Below are positions 1 to 6,647 of a stretch of DNA of 27,354 nucleotides, one piece after another. Numbering within the stretch: position 1 is the first letter of the stretch; every line of letters starts with the position of its first letter. This DNA comes from CAZUVM01 sp964623885. GTDB lineage: Bacteria > Verrucomicrobiota > Verrucomicrobiia > Limisphaerales > UBA8199. Below the pieces are notes generated by a model that had not been told where the DNA came from, did not search any database, and was given only the letters and a program-made list of their open reading frames with translations. A program made the position numbers and the translations under genes. The stretch is from assembly GCA_964623885.1 (NCBI GenBank), contig CAZUVM010000016.1, forward strand, positions 1 through 27,354, read 5' to 3'.

Positions 1-37
1 ACTTCTCCAAAACTTCAATTCGGGTCGACTGACTCAT
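1..37 (-). CDS. 5' end of a leftward gene (partial, 12 codons)
   Basis: An ATG on the minus strand at position 37 opens a frame that runs off the left edge and reads MSQSTRIEVLEK. It lies divergent to the FHA gene, with an A-rich stretch (ATAAAAAC) just before the start and no strong Shine-Dalgarno sequence. The 'RIEVLEK' opening resembles the first helix of small tetratricopeptide proteins, but twelve residues cannot establish a family. The real reading frame and start are unproven. Confidence 0.3.
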   Translation of the reverse strand, partial: MSQSTRIEVLEK

Positions 38-57
38 GTTTTTATCCATTCCGGCCA

Positions 58-136
58 GGGTAACCCGACTTTTGGCACAACGTATCGTTTTACCGCTCTT
101 TCAACCCCCTCCCGGGTAACAATACTTTTGGCGCAA
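58..136. repeat. Imperfect 23-bp direct repeat, two copies
   Basis: Positions 58-80 and 114-136 share 19 of 23 bases. Both begin GGGTAAC and both contain ACTTTTGGC followed by ACAA or GCAA, with starts 56 bp apart. They sit in the intergenic space between the leftward partial gene and the FHA gene. A duplicated regulator-binding site is one reading and a decayed duplication is another. Nothing else in 38-217 was recognised. Confidence 0.4.
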
Positions 137-217
137 TTCGCCCTCCACATTAGGGGTCTTTTTTCAGTTTACATGATGCCCAACCTTGGGTAAGTTTAGT
201 TCCACTGGGAAGAAACC

Positions 218-820
218 ATGGCCAGTCTCTTAGTCAAATCGGAAGGTTTTAACACACAGGTCATCCATCTGAAGTTGGGTCTAAACCGATTTGGCCGCGC
301 GCCCACGAATGATTTCCAACTCGAACACCCCACCATTTCGGCCCGCCATTGTGAAATAATTCTTGGCGCTGATTCCGTTGAAGTCCGCGATTGCGATTCC
401 ACCAACGGCACCTTTGTCGACGGAGAGCCTATCGCGCGCTCGGCATTGCGCGCGGGCCAGACGCTTCACCTCGGGGACGTCGAGTTGTTCGTTGAGGAGA
501 CGGAGATTAACATCACCATACCGGAAATAGAAGTGGCGCGTTTGTCAGCGGCGCCATTGGTTCTTTCGGATGGCACGGCGGCTTGTTCGCGGCATCCGCA
601 GGCCCTGGCCACACACCAATGCACGCATTGCAAGGAGATTCTATGCGATGCCTGCGTCCACCGGCTGCGCCGACGCGGCGGCAAACTGCTTAAGCTTTGC
701 CCGATCTGCAGTCATATGTGTGAACGCATCGGCGGCGAGAAAAAGAAGAAAAAGTCCTTTTTTGCATTCCTGCATAAGACAGTTAAGCTCCCCTTTATTC
801 GGGAGCAGCGCCGGTCTTAG
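218..820 (+). CDS. FHA-domain protein with C-terminal Cys-rich zinc-binding-like region
   Basis: This 200-residue protein has an N-terminal forkhead-associated domain (about residues 5-95). The phosphothreonine-binding signature is intact: GR at 26-27, S41 and H44 in the SxxH motif, and STNG with N63. Residues 123-168 contain regularly spaced Cys/His pairs (C123-x2-H126, C135-x2-C138, C143-x2-C146, C161-x2-C164, then C168), which looks like a B-box-type treble zinc-binding region. A lysine run and basic hydrophobic tail follow (174-200). It is probably a cytoplasmic phosphopeptide-reading adaptor, but no Ser/Thr kinase or phosphatase lies in the window, so its partner is unknown. The start has only a weak purine-rich leader (GGGAAG). 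The FHA call is solid; the zinc-binding role is inferred from spacing. Confidence 0.85.
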   Translation: MASLLVKSEGFNTQVIHLKLGLNRFGRAPTNDFQLEHPTISARHCEIILGADSVEVRDCDSTNGTFVDGEPIARSALRAGQTLHLGDVELFVEETEINITIPEIEVARLSAAPLVLSDGTAACSRHPQALATHQCTHCKEILCDACVHRLRRRGGKLLKLCPICSHMCERIGGEKKKKKSFFAFLHKTVKLPFIREQRRS

Positions 821-885
821 GCGGGTCGGTTTGCAGTATCTGCGCCCGTCCTGACCCTTGGACATTCCGGTTCGGCCAATCCCTT

Positions 886-2112
886 TTAGAGACTTCCCTT
901 GCCCGCCTTCGTTGCGCCCGCAGCAATGGTCGAGAACGTGCTCAGAGCTCGCCGCAGTCCTTTGATCCGCCAAACCATCCCTGTCACCAGGCCACCAACC
1001 AGGGCGATCCCGACAAACGTCCATGGCCGGGCCTTAATACGTTCCGCTGGTGAACCCTTTTGTGGCGCTTCGTCTTTGTTTGCTCTCATCTTTTCCTCCT
1101 TTACAAAGTCCTGGTTGGGAACCGATGTGGGTGCCCCAACTTTCCCCGTGACGGCGACAGCGCGCTCCGCCTGCAGTCTTGGTTTGTTTGCTGGCTGCAG
1201 CTGCTCCTCGCGGGGTATTCCTTGCGCGGCGCGTTGCGCATCGGTCATGTGCACCGCATATTTGGTTGGCACAGTTCCCGCCCCTTGGCGCCGCGCGTAC
1301 ACCTGTGTGAACTCAGCTCCGAAATATAAAATCAAGGATGAATAATAAACGTAGAGCAGGATGACGACGAATGCGCTGCCTGCGCCATAGGCCGAAGCCC
1401 CCGCTTCGCGCGACAAGTAGAAGCCGAGAAGGAATTTGCCCGCCGTAAACAACACCGCCGTGATCCCCGCCCCGAGCCAAACGTCGCGCCAGCGCAGCTT
1501 CACGTCGGGCAGTACTTTGAAAATTAGCCCAAACAATGCCGCAATAACAACCAGCGAAACAACTTCGTTAAATGTCGGTGCGACCCAGCTCGGCACCGAA
1601 ACCAAGTTGCCCAAATACCGACTGAACGCATTGACCAGGGTCGACAAGATCATCGAAATCAGGAGCAAAAAGCCGGTGCCCAGCACGGTCGCCATTGAGA
1701 AGAGCCGATCCCGGATTAGCGCGCCCAGCCCCGCATCCGGTTTGGTAACGACGCCCCAGATGGTGTTCAGTGAATCCTGGAGCTGACCGAACACGCCGCT
1801 GGCGCCCAAAACGACGGCGATGCCGCCGATGATAGTAGCCAGCAAGCTGCCGCCTTTCTTCTGCGCGCTCATCATCGAGCTGATTAAGTGCGCGGACTTC
1901 TCGCCAACGACCCCCTGCAATTGCTGGTGCACCTGCCGGGTCACGTTCTCCTCACCAAACGCCAACCCGGCCAGGCCGATGATTAAGACCAATAACGGAC
2001 CGATGGAAAAAGTAGCGTAGTATGCCGTCGCTGCCGCCAGACGCAAAACACGGTGTTCGGAGAATTGACGGAGACTCTCCCTTAGAACTTCCCACCAGGA
2101 TTTCAACTTCAT
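886..2112 (-). CDS. YihY/BrkB (UPF0761) family integral membrane protein
   Basis: This is a 408-residue polytopic protein of the YihY/BrkB (formerly 'ribonuclease BN') family. The family hallmark N-terminus, with LAAATAYYATFSIGPLL, is followed by about six hydrophobic segments ending near the YVYYSSLILYFGAEFTQVYA motif. The function of the family is unsettled. I chose the ATG at 2112 rather than an upstream alternative start at 2181 because AGGAG (minus strand, 2118-2122) lies just ahead of it and the conserved family sequence begins there. Beyond the core is a charged linker and a C-terminal segment (RARPWTFVGIALVGGLVTG-like, then an Ala/Gly/Lys tail) resembling the membrane anchor of ElaB/YqjD/DUF883 proteins. 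This would place an extra anchor on the C-terminus. It is divergent from the MarR regulator gene, which may control it. Confidence 0.85.
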   Translation of the reverse strand: MKLKSWWEVLRESLRQFSEHRVLRLAAATAYYATFSIGPLLVLIIGLAGLAFGEENVTRQVHQQLQGVVGEKSAHLISSMMSAQKKGGSLLATIIGGIAVVLGASGVFGQLQDSLNTIWGVVTKPDAGLGALIRDRLFSMATVLGTGFLLLISMILSTLVNAFSRYLGNLVSVPSWVAPTFNEVVSLVVIAALFGLIFKVLPDVKLRWRDVWLGAGITAVLFTAGKFLLGFYLSREAGASAYGAGSAFVVILLYVYYSSLILYFGAEFTQVYARRQGAGTVPTKYAVHMTDAQRAAQGIPREEQLQPANKPRLQAERAVAVTGKVGAPTSVPNQDFVKEEKMRANKDEAPQKGSPAERIKARPWTFVGIALVGGLVTGMVWRIKGLRRALSTFSTIAAGATKAGKGSL

Positions 2113-2117
2113 ACCCG

Positions 2118-2122
2118 CTCCT
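2118..2122 (-). promoter_or_regulatory. Shine-Dalgarno site of the YihY/BrkB gene
   Basis: The minus strand reads AGGAG a few bases before the ATG at 2112. It is one of the clearest ribosome binding sites in the window and decides the start of the YihY-family gene against the longer reading. Confidence 0.6.
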
Positions 2123-2207
2123 TTAACCGCTAACCTAGCCGGCCGTTGAATTGTTACAAGGCGGCCAAGGAACTTCGGCACTCGGGTGTTCTACCCCAGA
2201 CCCTTTA

Positions 2208-2232
2208 GTCAATTGACCGCTGAGCAGAGCGG
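2208..2232. promoter_or_regulatory. Palindromes in the yihY-marR divergent region (candidate operator)
   Basis: The perfect 10-bp palindrome GTCAATTGAC (2208-2217) partly overlaps a second inverted repeat, ACCGCT...AGCGGT with a 6-base spacer (2215-2232). MarR regulators bind short palindromes and commonly autoregulate from divergent intergenic regions, so this is a plausible operator for the adjacent regulator. No clear -35/-10 pair was identified. The regulatory role is inference from position and symmetry. Confidence 0.35.
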
Positions 2233-2281
2233 TGTTAAGCGAGAGGGCGAACGGCCGATTAGATCATTAACCTGACTTCGA

Positions 2282-2707
2282 ATGTCATCGAAACCGAATC
2301 TGACGAAAGCTGATTACGAGCTGCTGGCGGAGTTCCGCTGGTCGCTGCGACAGTTTCTGCGCTTCAGCGAGAGAGCGGCCCGCACAGCCGGCATCACACC
2401 ACAGCAGCACCAGGCGTTGCTGGCGATCAAAGGGTTTCCCGGACGTGACCGGGTGCTGATTGGCGAATTGGCTGAGCGCTTGCAGTTGTTGCACCACAGC
2501 GCGGTTGGGTTGGCGGATCGGCTGGCACAGGGAGGTTATATCCGGCGCGAATTAGACCAGGCCGATCGCCGCCGGGTTTACCTAGCATTGACCACGAAAG
2601 GCGAAGCAGTGCTCGAATTACTTTCGGCGGCACACCGACAACAACTGCATCAGCTCAGTCCGCAGTTACGGCGGGTCCTAAAAGGATTGCGATCGGCCAG
2701 TCGCTGA
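2282..2707 (+). CDS. MarR-family transcriptional regulator
   Basis: This 141-residue winged-helix regulator has its HTH at about residues 57-85 (LIGELAERLQL then SAVGLADRLAQGGYI). The MarR wing signature is at about 91-106 (DQADRRRVYLALTTKG). N- and C-terminal helices (14-50 and 107-135) would form the dimer interface. No conserved cysteine suggests redox sensing; a small-molecule or phenolic ligand is typical of the family but cannot be read from the sequence. It is divergent from the YihY/BrkB gene and 54 bp upstream of the metallo-hydrolase gene, so both are candidate targets. Confidence 0.85.
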   Translation: MSSKPNLTKADYELLAEFRWSLRQFLRFSERAARTAGITPQQHQALLAIKGFPGRDRVLIGELAERLQLLHHSAVGLADRLAQGGYIRRELDQADRRRVYLALTTKGEAVLELLSAAHRQQLHQLSPQLRRVLKGLRSASR

Positions 2708-2761
2708 CTTCCAGAGAGTCCGCTAGCTTGACAGGGCGAGGGGAGCCGCCAAGTTAAGCCT

Positions 2762-3724
2762 ATGCCGCGAAACCGCAGAACGTTTTTGAAGTATGTTGCC
2801 GGCGGCTCTGCTGTTGTGACTGGCGGCACCGCCTGCTGGTTGGCGGTGTCCAAACAAAGGGCAGCGCGCTGGGCTCGGAGGCTAATCCAGGACGCACAGC
2901 GGCAAATCGAACCGGCGCCGGCCCTGCCCAATCCGGCTGAGTGGTCCGATCGCAATATCACAATGTCGTGGCTCGGACACTCGACAGTGCTAATCAATTT
3001 TTATGGGCTGCACATCCTGACTGATCCCGCGTTGGGAAATCGCGTCGGCATTTCGCTCGGCGTGGGTATCGCCGGTCCGAAACGCTATGTTTTCCCTGCC
3101 CTGCGTGTAAACGAACTACCTTGCATCGATGTGTTGTTATTGTCGCACGCGCATATGGATCATTTGGATTTGCCAACCCTGCGACGGATACCGCGCGGAA
3201 CCTGGACGGCGACGGCGAAAGCCACCAGCGACTTGCTGGATGCGCGGCGGCTGAAGTTCACGGAACTGAGTTGGGGCGACCGCACGATGTATCGCGGCCC
3301 AAAAGGCGAACTCGAAGTCGAAGCCATTGAGGTAAAGCATTGGGGCCAACGCTGGCCAAGCGAAAAGCCGCGCGGATACAACGGGTACATCATTCGCCGT
3401 GAAGGCAAAGCACTATTATTTGCAGGTGACACAGCGTTGACTCCGGCGCTGGGCGACGTGCGGTCACGAGGACGTTTCGCCGCGGCGATGATGCCGATCG
3501 GCGCATATCAGCCCTGGATTTGGAATCATTGCACGCCGGAACAGGCGCTCACCATGGCCAATGCCGCTGGCGCAGATTACATCCTGCCGGTGCATCATCA
3601 GACGTTTCGGCTGAGCGACGAGCCGAGGAATGAGCCGATCGAACGGCTGGAGAAAGCCTTGAAACACGAGCCGGAACGGCTGGCGTGGCGCAGGATTGGA
3701 GAAACCTTTGTGTGCAAGGTGTAA
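2762..3724 (+). CDS. Tat-exported metallo-beta-lactamase-fold hydrolase (UlaG/NAPE-PLD-like)
   Basis: This 320-residue protein begins with RRTFLK and a hydrophobic stretch, which fits a twin-arginine signal or signal anchor. The mature part is a metallo-beta-lactamase-fold enzyme of the UlaG / NAPE-PLD-like branch. It has WLGHST (70-75), the dinuclear metal motif HAHMDH (H129, H131, D133, H134), H193, D223 in FAGDT, and H279 in PVHHQT, so all expected ligands are present. Members act on phosphodiester or lactone bonds; an exported homologue might handle N-acyl phospholipid-like substrates, but the substrate is not determinable here. It follows the MarR gene on the same strand and may be co-transcribed. 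A hairpin lies just after its stop. Confidence 0.85.
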   Translation: MPRNRRTFLKYVAGGSAVVTGGTACWLAVSKQRAARWARRLIQDAQRQIEPAPALPNPAEWSDRNITMSWLGHSTVLINFYGLHILTDPALGNRVGISLGVGIAGPKRYVFPALRVNELPCIDVLLLSHAHMDHLDLPTLRRIPRGTWTATAKATSDLLDARRLKFTELSWGDRTMYRGPKGELEVEAIEVKHWGQRWPSEKPRGYNGYIIRREGKALLFAGDTALTPALGDVRSRGRFAAAMMPIGAYQPWIWNHCTPEQALTMANAAGADYILPVHHQTFRLSDEPRNEPIERLEKALKHEPERLAWRRIGETFVCKV

Positions 3725-3737
3725 AAGCCCGTTGAGC

Positions 3738-3762
3738 GGCTCAGATGTGTGAGTTCTGAGCC
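3738..3762. terminator. Hairpin between convergent genes, possible terminator
   Basis: GGCTCAGA (3738-3745) and TCTGAGCC (3755-3762) form a perfect 8-bp stem with a 9-base loop, 14 bp after the hydrolase stop codon. There is no strong T-run on either side, so it is not a textbook intrinsic terminator. Its position between convergent genes favours a transcript-end role. Confidence 0.4.
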
Positions 3763-3802
3763 TGTAGCTTTGGTGACTCTAATCCCTCGCTCATGTTTCT
3801 TC

Positions 3803-4060
3803 TCACTGCATTTCGTGGTCTATCTGTTGTTCTGAAGTTTGCTTTCGTTTCGCAATAAGCGACACCGCCAACCATATCACGCCCACACAAGCCAATAGTC
3901 CGAGAAGGCCAACCCCTGCTATTATCCCCACGCCGAATTGCATTGGTCCCTCCCCCTCTGAGATAGGATAAAATATCAATTTGAGCATCAGGAGGAATGC
4001 AATCACACCGATTGCCCAAACTAAATAGCGTAACGGCTTTAGAGCTCTAGGCTTGGTCAT
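3803..4060 (-). CDS. Small two-helix membrane protein of unknown function
   Basis: This 85-residue frame (ATG at 4060; an upstream TTG at 4078 would add six residues) encodes a basic N-terminus. Hydrophobic helices follow at about 12-32 (LRYLVWAIGVIAFLLMLKLI) and 43-70 (GVGIIAGVGLLGLLACVGVIWLAV), then a charged tail (AKRKQTSEQQ). I do not recognise a family. It lies 25 bp after the NarL-type regulator gene on the same strand and could be the last gene of the signalling block. Base composition is more AT-rich than the neighbours. An overlapping frame at 3741-4019 has no comparable protein character. Confidence 0.5.
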   Translation of the reverse strand: MTKPRALKPLRYLVWAIGVIAFLLMLKLIFYPISEGEGPMQFGVGIIAGVGLLGLLACVGVIWLAVSLIAKRKQTSEQQIDHEMQ

Positions 4061-4085
4061 TTTGAACTTCAAGAGCAAGAGTTGA

Positions 4086-4763
4086 TTACGGCTTCAGTTG
4101 TTCGGTGCCGTTGGTGAGCCAGCCCTGGCGGACGGCGTATTGCACCATTTCGGTGCGGCTACGCAGGCCGAGCTTTTCAGCAACGCGGACTTTGTATGTT
4201 TCTACAGTTTTAACGCTAAGGCCAAGTTCGGCGGCAATCTCCTTGTTGCTATGGCCCCAGGCGAGGCTGATGAGCACCTGTTTTTCACGATCACTGAGGG
4301 AGGCGCTTTCGAGGCCGTGTGGCGGGCCACCGGCGGAGCGCTGGCGAGCGAGGGCTTTGCTGGCCAGGGAGGGTTCGAAGTGCAGCCCACCTCTAGCGAC
4401 TTGGTCTATCGCTTCGAGTAATTGATCGCCAGCGGAACGTTTCAAGACAAAACCGGAGGCACCCGCTTTGCAAAGCTGAGTCAGATAACATTCGTCCTCG
4501 TGGGCCGTCAGGGCAATCACTTTAACCTCCGGCAGCTCCGAAATGAGGCGCTCGGTCGCTTGCAGACCGTTCAGCTCCGGCATGGACAGATCCATCACTA
4601 CGATATCGGGGCGGGTCTCGCGAGCTTTGCGGATCGCTTCGTTCCCGTTGGCGGCTTCAGCAACGACGCACATGGCAGGCTGAGCGTCGATGAGCAGCCG
4701 CAGCCCATCTCGAAGCATCTTGTGATCGTCGGCAAGCAGGATGCGGAGCTTGGGTTTCTTCAT
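4086..4763 (-). CDS. NarL/FixJ-type response regulator
   Basis: This 225-residue regulator has an N-terminal receiver (about 6-122): acidic pair D12/D13, phosphoacceptor D58 in VVMDLSMP, T86 and K108. A C-terminal LuxR-type HTH follows (about 153-210, LSDREKQVL...NKEIAAELGLSVKTVETYKVRV). A clear Shine-Dalgarno sequence (GTGAGG, minus strand 4771-4776) precedes the ATG. It lies 67 bp downstream of a HisKA_3-type histidine kinase gene, the kinase class that normally partners NarL/FixJ regulators, so it is the likely output of that kinase. DNA targets are not evident. Confidence 0.93.
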   Translation of the reverse strand: MKKPKLRILLADDHKMLRDGLRLLIDAQPAMCVVAEAANGNEAIRKARETRPDIVVMDLSMPELNGLQATERLISELPEVKVIALTAHEDECYLTQLCKAGASGFVLKRSAGDQLLEAIDQVARGGLHFEPSLASKALARQRSAGGPPHGLESASLSDREKQVLISLAWGHSNKEIAAELGLSVKTVETYKVRVAEKLGLRSRTEMVQYAVRQGWLTNGTEQLKP

Positions 4764-4830
4764 AATATTTCCTCACCTGAAATTTAACCTGGATCGTAAT
4801 CGTACTTAAACTGGTCTGCATGTGATCGCA

Positions 4831-6057
4831 TCATCGTAAGGCCGGATCGCTGGCTTGGGCGATGGATTCGCACAATGGTAGCCTTGCGAATAGCGTCGTG
4901 CCGGAGCCGGGAGTGGATTCGATTTCGAGGGAGCCGCCAACCAGGCTTAACCTCTCTTCCATACCAATGATGCCAAGTTTGTCCAGGCCGGACGGCGATG
5001 CCAGCACGGCGTCGACATTAAACCCCAGACCGTCATCTTCGACGATCAGTGACACGCTCTCTCCGCGGCGTTCGAGCAGGACACTGACGCGGCGGGCGCG
5101 GGCATGTCGCACAATGTTGGTGAGGGCTTCCAAAGCTACTCGATACAAAGTGGTCTCTATCTCGGGGGGCAGACGGTCGCCCTCCAGCCCGTCGCTATGG
5201 AAATCCACGGGGACGCTGGCGGTTTCGGACCAATCTGTGATATAGCGCTGGAGAGCGAGCTCCAGGCCAAGGTCATCGAGCGCGGACGGGCGCAGCTCCC
5301 ACGCGAGCCGATGGACGTCCCGCATGAGGTCCTGGATGAGTTTATCGAGGCGGCCGACGGTTTCCTGAACCGGCGGCGAAAAAGGCCCGTGCTTGCGCAG
5401 CAGTTGCAGGCCGAGCTTGAGCGCGGTCATATCCTGGCCCAGACGATCGTGGAGTTCGCGGGAAATGCGACCGCGCTCGGTTTCCTGGGCGTCGAAAAGA
5501 CGTCGCAAAACCAGGCGATGAGCTTCCTGCGCTTGCTGGCGCTGAAGCATTTCAGTCTGCAAAGCGCGGTTGGTCTGGGAGAGCTCGGCCGTACGTTCAC
5601 GCACGCGCACTTCGAGCAAATTGCGCTCATGCTGGAGAGCGACTTCGGCCTCCTTGAGCGCTTCCTCGCTGCGTTTGCGCTCGATGGCGAACCGAATCGC
5701 GCGTGCAGTCTGACGGCCGTAGGCCTGACCCTTAACCAGGTAATCCTGGATGCCATGGCGGACTGCTTCGAGACCAATCTGTTCATCCTCGACGCCAGTT
5801 AGCAGCACGATCGGCAGGTGCGGAGCGGCGACACGAGCGCGCCGGAACGTGTCGGCGCCAGTGGAATCAGGCAGCGAGAGGTCCAGCATTAACAGGTCGA
5901 AGTGCTCATGGTGCAGGAGCGCAATTGCCTCGGCGAGGGTTTCGGCATGCGCAAAGGAAAACGATTCAAACCCGCATTGTTCGAGCGATTCGCGCAGCAA
6001 AGCAGCGTCGGAAGGGCTGTCTTCGACGAGGAGGACCTTGACCTCGGACGTGTGCAT
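4831..6057 (-). CDS. Receiver-HisKA_3 hybrid histidine kinase (NarX/DegS-like core)
   Basis: This 408-residue soluble protein has a receiver at its N-terminus (about 6-125): acidic pair E12/D13, phosphoacceptor D59, T87 and K109. A coiled coil follows (about 128-182), then a HisKA_3 dimerisation domain with the phosphorylatable histidine in SRELHDRLGQD (H203). The C-terminal HATPase_c domain ends near LPLC, with the N-box EALTNIVRHA and the G-box DDGLGFN. There is no transmembrane segment or sensor domain, so the input is probably phosphotransfer to the receiver. The Rcp1-like receiver and the membrane kinase are encoded upstream, and the NarL regulator downstream. This layout supports a multistep relay in which this protein is the middle tier. 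Confidence 0.9.
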   Translation of the reverse strand: MHTSEVKVLLVEDSPSDAALLRESLEQCGFESFSFAHAETLAEAIALLHHEHFDLLMLDLSLPDSTGADTFRRARVAAPHLPIVLLTGVEDEQIGLEAVRHGIQDYLVKGQAYGRQTARAIRFAIERKRSEEALKEAEVALQHERNLLEVRVRERTAELSQTNRALQTEMLQRQQAQEAHRLVLRRLFDAQETERGRISRELHDRLGQDMTALKLGLQLLRKHGPFSPPVQETVGRLDKLIQDLMRDVHRLAWELRPSALDDLGLELALQRYITDWSETASVPVDFHSDGLEGDRLPPEIETTLYRVALEALTNIVRHARARRVSVLLERRGESVSLIVEDDGLGFNVDAVLASPSGLDKLGIIGMEERLSLVGGSLEIESTPGSGTTLFARLPLCESIAQASDPALR

Positions 6058-6152
6058 GGGAACGAGGAGTTAGTTCACTTGAAAAGTGATAAGCGCGCGG
6101 AATTGGAAAAACTCGAATAAGATTCGTTCAAACGCTATTGTTGGGACATTTG

Positions 6153-6647
6153 CTACCGTGCGGTTTCAGCGGGGTGGCCCAAAACGTGGCGCGCTTCGGA
6201 TTTAGGCGGCAATGTGACAATCATTAGCCAAAAGGATTCGATCGTACGGACCACAGCAAGGAACTGCTGGAAGTCGACGGGTTTGGTGATGTAGCAGTTG
6301 GCGTGCAGGTTGTATGCTCGCAGAATATCCTGCTCGGCCCGGGAGGTAGTCAGGACGACCACCGGAATCGTTTTGAGCGCAGGATCGGCTTTGATCTCGG
6401 CGAGCACTTCGCGTCCGTCTTTGCGTGGCAGGTTGAGATCGAGCATGATGAGGTCTGGCCGCGGCGCGTGGGCGTAGCACCCGTGGCGGCGAAGAAAATC
6501 GAGCGCCTGCACACCATCTTCGACGGTGCTGAGGTTATTGCGCATCTTGCCTTCACGGAGGGCCTCGATGGTGAGTTCGGTATCGCTGGGACTATCTTCC
6601 ACGAGGAGGATCTCAATAGGGCGACCCATGGTTCCCTTCATGCTCAT
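6153..6647 (-). CDS. Single-domain response regulator (Rcp1-like)
   Basis: This 164-residue protein is essentially one receiver domain: acidic residues in LLVEDS, phosphoacceptor D70 in IMLDLNLP, a Thr pair at 100-101, and K122 in ITKPVDF. It has the Rcp1-type signature, in which the ~145-residue receiver partners bacteriophytochrome-like kinases. The ATG at 6647 overlaps the TGA of the upstream kinase (ATGA), indicating translational coupling. In-frame ATGs at 6641 and 6629 are alternative starts. With no output domain, it probably shuttles phosphate or acts by protein contact. The receiver-kinase hybrid 96 bp downstream is a natural partner. Confidence 0.9.
   Translation of the reverse strand: MSMKGTMGRPIEILLVEDSPSDTELTIEALREGKMRNNLSTVEDGVQALDFLRRHGCYAHAPRPDLIMLDLNLPRKDGREVLAEIKADPALKTIPVVVLTTSRAEQDILRAYNLHANCYITKPVDFQQFLAVVRTIESFWLMIVTLPPKSEARHVLGHPAETAR

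Noticed and set aside
3741..4019. Minus-strand frame of 92 codons overlapping the small membrane protein
   Set aside because: The alternative frame at 3803-4060 gives two clean hydrophobic helices. This one gives a mixed, Arg/Gly/Cys-rich sequence without structure.
5104..5802. Plus-strand frame of 232 codons opposite the hybrid kinase
   Set aside because: It is antisense to a kinase whose receiver, HisKA_3 and HATPase motifs are all present; no independent support.
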